DNA from: Aureococcus anophagefferens
Taxonomy: Eukaryota > Sar > Pelagophyceae > Pelagomonadales > Pelagomonadaceae
Direction of reading: 5' to 3'
NCBI RefSeq assembly: GCF_000186865.1
Contig: NW_008705587.1
Span: forward strand, 271,304-335,303
Length of the DNA stretch: 64,000 nt
A model generated the notes under the pieces. The model was not told where the DNA came from, did no database searches, and worked only from the letters and a program-made list of their open reading frames with translations. Of this stretch, positions 59,290-64,000 are shown piece by piece (positions within the stretch are counted from its first letter, which is position 1; every line of letters begins with the position of its first letter). The translations under genes and the position numbers were made by a program.

Positions 59290-60492
59290 ATGCACCTCTT
59301 CGGCCGCTCCGAGACCATGGACCGCGGCACCGCCGACCAGGGGTCGCTCCTCGGCGCCGTCGACGAGGAAAAGGAAGCGTCCTTCGCGAACGCGCCGCCG
59401 TCGCTCGCGGAGACGGCGGACCTGGCGCTGCGCAACGCCAAGGTGCGGGAGATGCTCCAGGCCTTCCGCGAGGAGGGGCCCGAGGCGCTGAGCCGCTACG
59501 TCGACGACCCGAGCAACTCGGCCGCGCTCGACGTGCTGCGGGGCCAGGCGGGCATGCTGCCCGCTCCGCCGCTCGCGCCGGAGCTGCTCGCGCCGCCGAC
59601 GGCGACGGCCGCGGCGCGCGACCCGAGCCTGCCGCTCGTGTCCGCCGCGCCGCTGGGGACGGACCTGCTCACGCCCGCGAGCCCGCCGACGGTCGGCCGC
59701 GACGCGATCGCCGCGGCCGCGCCCGTCGTCGCCGAAAGCCTCGGGAACCCGCGCGTCCGCGAGATGCTCGAGGCCTTCCGCGCCGAGGGGCCCGACGCCC
59801 TGCGGCGCTTCGCCGCCGACGCCGAGTGCGCCGCCGTCGTCGCGCGCCTCCGCGGCGTCTCGGTCGGCGCGCCCGCGCCGGCGCCCGCGCCCGCGAGGGT
59901 CGTCGGCCGGCGGCCGCGCGTGCTCCTCGGCGCGACGGGCTCCGTGGCGACGGTCAAGGTGCCCAAGCTCGCGCTGGCGCTGAGTGAGGTCGCGGACGTC
60001 CGCGTCGTCGTCACGGAAAAGGCGAAGACGTTCCTCGCCAAGGCCGAGGCCTACGACGCCGCCGCCTGGGCGACCTTCCAGGCCTCGGGCATCGAGGTCC
60101 TCTCCGACGCCGACGAGTGGGACGCCTGGCAGGAGATCGGCGACGACGTCGTCCACGTCGAGCTCCGGAAGTGGGCCGACCTGCTCGTGATCGCGCCGCT
60201 CTCCGCGAACTCGCTCGCCAAGCTCGCCAACGGCCTCTGCGACGACCTGCTGTCGTGCACGGCCCGCGCCTGGGACTTCGACAAGCCCTTCGTCGTCGCG
60301 CCGGCCATGAACACGGCCATGTGGACCCACCCGCTGACCGCCACGCACCTCGCGGACCTGCGCGTCCTCGGCGTCGCCGCCGTGCCGCCGGCGTCGAAGA
60401 AGCTCGCCTGCGGCGACGTGGGGCCCGGCGCCCTCGCGGACGTCCCCGCCATCGTCGCCGCGGCGGGGGCGGCGCTCGGCGAGGCCTGGTAA
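59290..60492 (+). CDS. Phosphopantothenoylcysteine decarboxylase with two STI1-like N-terminal repeats
   Basis: 400 residues from the ATG at 59290. Residues 209-400 are a complete PPCDC/HAL3 flavoprotein: RVLLGATGSVATVKVPKLAL, catalytic His in VVHVELRKWADLLVIAP (about 288), SANSLAKLANGLCDDLLSCT, APAMNTAMWTHPLTATHL and the catalytic-flap Cys in KKLACGDVGPGALAD. The enzyme uses FMN to turn phosphopantothenoylcysteine into phosphopantetheine in CoA synthesis. The first 200 residues hold two similar helical units, NAKVREMLQAFREEGPEAL and NPRVREMLEAFRAEGPDAL, that resemble STI1/Hop DP-type motifs. This is not a usual partner of PPCDC. Function of the N-terminus unknown. Confidence 0.9.
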   Translation: MHLFGRSETMDRGTADQGSLLGAVDEEKEASFANAPPSLAETADLALRNAKVREMLQAFREEGPEALSRYVDDPSNSAALDVLRGQAGMLPAPPLAPELLAPPTATAAARDPSLPLVSAAPLGTDLLTPASPPTVGRDAIAAAAPVVAESLGNPRVREMLEAFRAEGPDALRRFAADAECAAVVARLRGVSVGAPAPAPAPARVVGRRPRVLLGATGSVATVKVPKLALALSEVADVRVVVTEKAKTFLAKAEAYDAAAWATFQASGIEVLSDADEWDAWQEIGDDVVHVELRKWADLLVIAPLSANSLAKLANGLCDDLLSCTARAWDFDKPFVVAPAMNTAMWTHPLTATHLADLRVLGVAAVPPASKKLACGDVGPGALADVPAIVAAAGAALGEAW

Positions 60493-60521
60493 AGTCCAGC
60501 TTCGTGTGTGACGAGCTACTC

Positions 60522-61271
60522 TTAGGTTCGCCAGTGCCAGAAGCCCAGGATGTGCGCGAAGACCTCGTCGGGCAGCGGGGTGCTGCCCGCAGCGCGCCGG
60601 CGGCGGGTTCGGGCCTCCCCAGCGTTCGGGACCGGCGGCGATCCAAAGCAGCGAACGAGGTTCGGCGGCGCGGTCGCGCGGCCGGCGAGGCACAGGTAGC
60701 GGAGGGAGAGGAGCTGGACGACGGGCTCGCGCGCGTAGCGCTTCCACGAGCCCGCGGCTTTCACGGCCGTGAGCAGGTCGAGCGTTGGTTGATTCAAGCC
60801 TGCCCCCGCATAGACGAGCGCAGTATCCCCGTCTTTATCGCGAAGACTCAACGAAGCGCCGTTTCTGAGCAGAGTGCGTGCCCTATCAGCGTATAAGGAT
60901 CGACATCCAGCTGCCATCATCAAAGCTGTTTCGCCCGTATCATTTCTCACAGCATCAATTTCCGCCCCATGTTCCAGCAGAAGCTGGATGATGCGCGCGT
61001 CTTCGGCGTAGTGCAGAGGCAGGTAACCTTGGTTATCGCCGATGTTCGGATCCGCGCCGTGCTGTTCGAGAAGAATTACGGCTGCATGATAAAAGTCATT
61101 GACGGCCGCATGCATGATCCTGGTGTCACCTGAATGATCTCTTGCGTTCACGCTAATGCCCGCGGCAAACTGCTCTGTGAATTCTCGAATTTCGTCCTCT
61201 TCCGCCTCGATCGAGTCTCCATCATCCGCCTCGTCCGAGTCTTCATCATCTATGGCCCCCGGCATGTACAT
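60522..61271 (-). CDS. Ankyrin-repeat protein with C-terminal GGW/F-box-like tail (paralogue 3)
   Basis: 249 residues from the ATG at 61271. Acidic start (DDEDSDEADDGDSIEAEEDE), then four ankyrin repeats (DTRIMHAAVNDFYHAAVILL, GYLPLHYAEDARIIQLLLEH, GETALMMAAGCRS, TALVYAGAGLNQPTLDLL). The tail is AVKAAGSWKRYAREP, LLSLRYLCLAGRATAPP, CFGSPPVPNAGEARTRRRRA and LPDEVFAHILGFWHW, closest to the gene at 4867-5793. It ends 29 bp from the convergent PPCDC gene. Confidence 0.83.
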   Translation of the reverse strand: MYMPGAIDDEDSDEADDGDSIEAEEDEIREFTEQFAAGISVNARDHSGDTRIMHAAVNDFYHAAVILLEQHGADPNIGDNQGYLPLHYAEDARIIQLLLEHGAEIDAVRNDTGETALMMAAGCRSLYADRARTLLRNGASLSLRDKDGDTALVYAGAGLNQPTLDLLTAVKAAGSWKRYAREPVVQLLSLRYLCLAGRATAPPNLVRCFGSPPVPNAGEARTRRRRAAGSTPLPDEVFAHILGFWHWRT

Positions 61272-61436
61272 GATCGAGCGGACGACGCCGGCCCGACGTA
61301 CTAGAGGACGCGACGAGGCGCGCGCGCGCCCGATGGTGGCCGACGCGCTGCCCGCGCAACCAGGCTGATTAAATTTAGCACTGGCGCGGTCAAACTACTT
61401 AGGTCAAGAAGCCGACCGTGCAGAACTGGGAGCACG

Positions 61437-62876
61437 ATGGTGAGCCGGGCAGCTTATGCGCTGCTACTGCTCATCTCAACAACAGAGAGCGCCCTGGCGC
61501 CCGGCGACGCCGTCGGCGTGTGCCTCACGGGCATGGAGCGGACGCTGCTCGAGGCGCCGGTCGTCGCGTCCTTCGACAAGTACGTGCGCCGGCCCGTGGT
61601 CGCCGCCGGCGCGACGCTCGACGCCTTCGTCGTGCTCGCGGACGGCGCGGGCACTCCGCTGGGCGTCGCCGAGCACGAGGGCCGCGAGCGGCACCGGGAG
61701 CACCGCGGCGAGGCGCTCTTCGCGGACGTCCGGGCCGCGTACGGCGCGGTGTCGGCGCGCGCGCTCGGGCCAGCGTCCTGTGGCCGCGACGGTTTTCGAG
61801 AGATTTCGACCGTGAAAACGAAGGGAAATCGTCACCGACACACCTGGTAGGCTCGGAAGAGACGAGGACCCGAAGCGCGCGGACCGCGACCGCTGCCTAC
61901 CGACGGACGAGGACCTGGCGGGGCGGCGCACGCGGCGCAGCGCGGTCATGGCGACGCTGGAGCAGTTCGTCGGCATCCGCGCGTGCTTCCGCGACGTGCT
62001 CCGACGGGAGGCGGCGAAGCGGCGTCCCGTGGCGGCGACGGTTTTCGAGAGATTTTGACCGGGAAAACGAATCGTCACCGTCGTGCTTCGTAGGCGGCGA
62101 AGCGGCGGTCGTACGCGTGGCTCTATCGCCTGCGCACGGACACGGTCTTTTTCCTGGAGTTCGCGCCCTTCCGCATGGCGCCGGACGAGGACGCGACGGA
62201 TCTGGTCTACGTGCCCTTTGGCGGCATGTCGTCCGACGATCGCTACACGTGCCTCAACGACCACTTCTTCGCGTGCCCGCGCCACGCGTGCCGCGGCTAC
62301 TTTGAACTGCTGGAGCTCTTCGAGCACGTCCAGTGCCGGCGCGCGTCGGCGCTCCCGGCGCCCTGCGACCGGCCGGCGACGCGCGACGGCGCGTCGTGCC
62401 CCGTCGACGGTCTCGAGCTCCCGTCGCGCACGGGCTTCGCGGCCCTCGAGCCCTACTTCGTCCCGCCGCCGGCGCCCCACGTCGCGTCCATGTACTACTG
62501 GTTCCGCCGCTACGACGGCGCGGAGGCGACGTGCTACCCGCTGCGGAAGCGCGACCGGTCCGACTTCGACGTCGGCCGGAAGCGCAGGGGGCGCGGCGAC
62601 GCGGCGGAGCTCCGCGCTGCGGAGGAGCCCGAGTCGCCGGCGCCGCCGCGCAACGACACGGTGCCCCAGAACCGCGTCTGCTGCGGCGACGTGCGCGAGC
62701 TGCGGATCCCCTACGCGATCGCGCGCGAGGGCGCCGCGAAGCAGCTCGAGTGCTCCCGGCTGACTTTGTGGCGCGCGGCGGACGCGTCGAGCTTCAAGGC
62801 CGCGTCCTTCGTCCCCCGCTGCGAGCGCGTCGCCCGCGCCTGGAAGTCAGGGAGCATCGACATGTCCGCGCTGTAA
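61437..62876 (+). CDS. Secretory glycosyltransferase-like protein (DUF7796-type)
   Basis: Exons 61437-61762, 61851-62010 and 62094-62876; 422 residues. Signal peptide MVSRAAYALLLLISTTESALA. The text GVCLTGMERTLLEAPVVASF recalls the first strand of small surface glycosyltransferase-like proteins. The middle, spliced, reads RRSYAWLYRLRTDTVFFLEF, the 'YDxVxRxRxDxxF' acidic metal/sugar motif. NDHFFACPRHACRGYFELLE follows. Such proteins are abundant in pelagophytes and haptophytes and are presumed Golgi glycosyltransferases; this is family-level inference. Two family D introners interrupt it; removing both restores the frame over all 422 residues. Confidence 0.7.
61763..61850 (+). mobile_element. 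Introner family D (88 bp), copy 5, in the glycosyltransferase-like gene
   Basis: Duplication GCTCGGGC / GCTCGGAA (6 of 8). Element CAGCGTCCTGTGGCCGCG...GACACACCTGGTAG. GC-AG removal gives VSARALGRDEDPKRAD; a GT 12 bp further also keeps frame. More drifted ends suggest an older insertion. Confidence 0.88.
62011..62093 (+). mobile_element. Introner family D (83 bp), copy 6, in the glycosyltransferase-like gene
   Basis: Duplication GCGGCGAAG on both sides. Element CGGCGTCCCGTGGCGGCG...GTCGTGCTTCGTAG, five bases shorter inside than the others. GC-AG removal gives LRREAAKRRSYAWLYRL. Confidence 0.9.
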
Positions 62877-62880
62877 TATC

Positions 62881-63987
62881 TTAGGGCGGCCGCCGCACGA
62901 GCGTCGCGGTGTCGCCGGCGTTCTCGTACCCGTTCAGGTTCACGGACCCCCGCAGCGAGCAGCCGCCGTTTGCGATGCGCGCCTCGTGGACGCGGTTCGA
63001 CGCGCCCAGGGGCACGCCGACGCCGGAGACGAGCGGGATCCACACGTCCGGCAGCTTGAGCCCGAGGGGCTTCGTCCAGTCGTCGAAGTTCGCGTGGATC
63101 TCCGGGTCGAGGAACTCGAGGGAGTCGCCCGCGCGGCGGCTCGGCGCGACGTTGGCGCGCAGCACGAACGACTGCCGCGACTGCGGGATCGCCGGCTGGC
63201 CGGCGGCCGGCGCGGCGCCCCCGAACGCCGCGACGGCGTCGAGGATGAGCTTGTCGCCCTCGAAGGACGCCTTGTTCAGGAGGAAGCGCGTCGACGGGTC
63301 CGTGATCGGGCCCGGGAACTGCGTGAGCGGCGAGGACGTCACGAGCGTCTCGACGATGGCGCGAAGGAGCGGCCGGAAGAGCCGCGACTTCTCGAGGTCG
63401 TCGCTCGTCAGCGACGCGGCGAACTCGACCTTGCAGGGCCTCCCGCCGAGCAGGCGCCGCAGCGCCCGCGCCCGCGAGAACACGTAGAGCCCCAGCGCCG
63501 TCGCCAGCAAGTTCGGTCGGAACAGCAGGAAGAGAAACGGCGCGGCGAGGCACGCGAAGGGGCCGAGGCCCAGGTCGAGGTCGCGGCCGACGATGGAGCC
63601 CTCGCGGAAGCGGCACCAGAAGCCGCCGCTCTTGCGGAAGTCGACGCTCAGCAGCGACAGCCGGCCGCGCAGCACGTCGAGGTTCGACCGCGCCTCGACG
63701 CGCGCGGTCACGTCGCCGGGCTTGCAGCCGAGCAGGAAGCGGAACGCGAGCGCGACGAGCGACGTCGCGAGCGCGACGAGCCGCGGCGGCGACTCCGGGT
63801 TCGGCGTGCCGTCGCTGGACCAGGACGTGATCGGGTTGGCGAACGCGACAGTTGGCGATGGCTCGCGCGGCGCGAGGCGCGCGCTGCGCGTCGCAATGCG
63901 CTGCGTGCGCCGGAGTGGTCTGGCGATGCGCAGCGCGGTCGTCGATGGGATGCGCGTTGCCGCGGCAACGAATGCGAGCCGACGCAT
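62881..63987 (-). CDS. Plastid DUF2993/LmeA-like lipid-binding protein
   Basis: 368 residues from the ATG at 63987. The N-terminus is Arg/Ala-rich, followed by PSPTVAFANPITSW and a hydrophobic stretch (LVALATSLVALAFRFLLG). Then the DUF2993 pattern: VTARVEARSNLDVLRGRLSL, LSVDFRKSGGFWCRFREGSI, LGLGPFACLAAPFLFLLFRP, CKVEFAASLTSDDLEKSRLF, FRPLLRAIVETL. These proteins are BPI/LmeA-like lipid-binding domains known from cyanobacteria and plastids. The N-terminus lacks a clean AF motif, so plastid targeting is inference. Stop lies 4 bp from the convergent gene's stop. Confidence 0.7.
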   Translation of the reverse strand: MRRLAFVAAATRIPSTTALRIARPLRRTQRIATRSARLAPREPSPTVAFANPITSWSSDGTPNPESPPRLVALATSLVALAFRFLLGCKPGDVTARVEARSNLDVLRGRLSLLSVDFRKSGGFWCRFREGSIVGRDLDLGLGPFACLAAPFLFLLFRPNLLATALGLYVFSRARALRRLLGGRPCKVEFAASLTSDDLEKSRLFRPLLRAIVETLVTSSPLTQFPGPITDPSTRFLLNKASFEGDKLILDAVAAFGGAAPAAGQPAIPQSRQSFVLRANVAPSRRAGDSLEFLDPEIHANFDDWTKPLGLKLPDVWIPLVSGVGVPLGASNRVHEARIANGGCSLRGSVNLNGYENAGDTATLVRRPP

Positions 63988-64000
63988 CCTGCCAGCGGCG

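Noticed and set aside
1..64000. tRNA, rRNA, autonomous transposase, integrase or viral genes
   Set aside because: No A/B-box tRNA folds, rRNA core sequences, DDE/RT motifs or capsid/polymerase genes were recognised on either strand by reading.

Overview
The window is nuclear DNA of a very GC-rich eukaryotic alga with short spliceosomal introns. Several independent signs point to a pelagophyte stramenopile close to Aureococcus anophagefferens. These are plastid presequences of the heterokont type (signal peptide followed by an AF/LVAP cleavage site), a zeaxanthin epoxidase, selenoproteins with eukaryotic SECIS elements, families of near-identical transposon-like introns (introners), many ankyrin proteins and very tight gene spacing. 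The species name is inference. The selenoproteins and the introners are read directly from the sequence.

Layout. 1-7.5 kb: a secreted glycoside-hydrolase-like gene (cut by the window edge), a 2OG-oxygenase-like protein with a Tudor-like tail, an unrecognised coiled-coil gene, an ankyrin gene, a PhyH-type dioxygenase and a VMA12/TMEM199-like V-ATPase assembly factor. 7.5-14.1 kb: a DCAF8-like WD40 gene, zeaxanthin epoxidase, and an HMG-box + SPRY gene. 14.1-15.4 kb: two convergent selenoprotein genes, a plastid glutaredoxin (active site Sec-P-F-C) and a PrxQ-like peroxiredoxin. Their SECIS elements lie back to back on opposite strands in the 250 bp between the two stop codons. 15.6-18.8 kb: a plastid protein of unknown function, a TMEM230-like membrane protein and a U-box protein.

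18.8-35.9 kb: a single minus-strand gene of about 17 kb seems to encode a giant polycystin-1/REJ-type surface protein of roughly 5,400 residues. In order it carries a signal peptide, about 35 FG-GAP/VCBS calcium-loop repeats, two LamG-like domains, P/T/S-rich linkers, a duplicated Cys-containing domain, Tyr-Gly-Asp repeats, a REJ-like region, a GPS motif and a multi-pass membrane region. It contains seven related introns at the same place in seven VCBS units, one insertion-type intron in the membrane region, two frameshifts in the linkers and one unexplained in-frame TGA.

36.2-64 kb: a mitochondrial sarcosine/dimethylglycine dehydrogenase-like enzyme carrying three different introner types, an ankyrin gene, an LRR/IQ/coiled-coil gene, an unknown membrane protein, an aldo-keto reductase with a membrane tail, an AsmA-like membrane protein, a second ankyrin gene with the same tail as the first, an ankyrin kinesin-14, a SAM + double TerD protein, a Cys-rich surface protein, a Golgi-type sulfotransferase, an F-box-like gene, a phosphopantothenoylcysteine decarboxylase with STI1-like N-terminal repeats, a third ankyrin gene of the same family, a secretory glycosyltransferase-like gene and a plastid DUF2993/LmeA-like lipid-binding protein.

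The main unifying theme is insertional intron gain. At least four element types (200 bp, about 211 bp, 113 bp and 88 bp) sit inside unrelated genes. Most are flanked by an 8-bp target duplication whose first two bases (GT or GC) become the 5' splice site, while the element end supplies the 3' AG. Removing the element plus one duplication restores the reading frame and the protein family alignment at each such site I checked. No rRNA, tRNA, CRISPR array, autonomous transposase gene or organelle DNA was seen.
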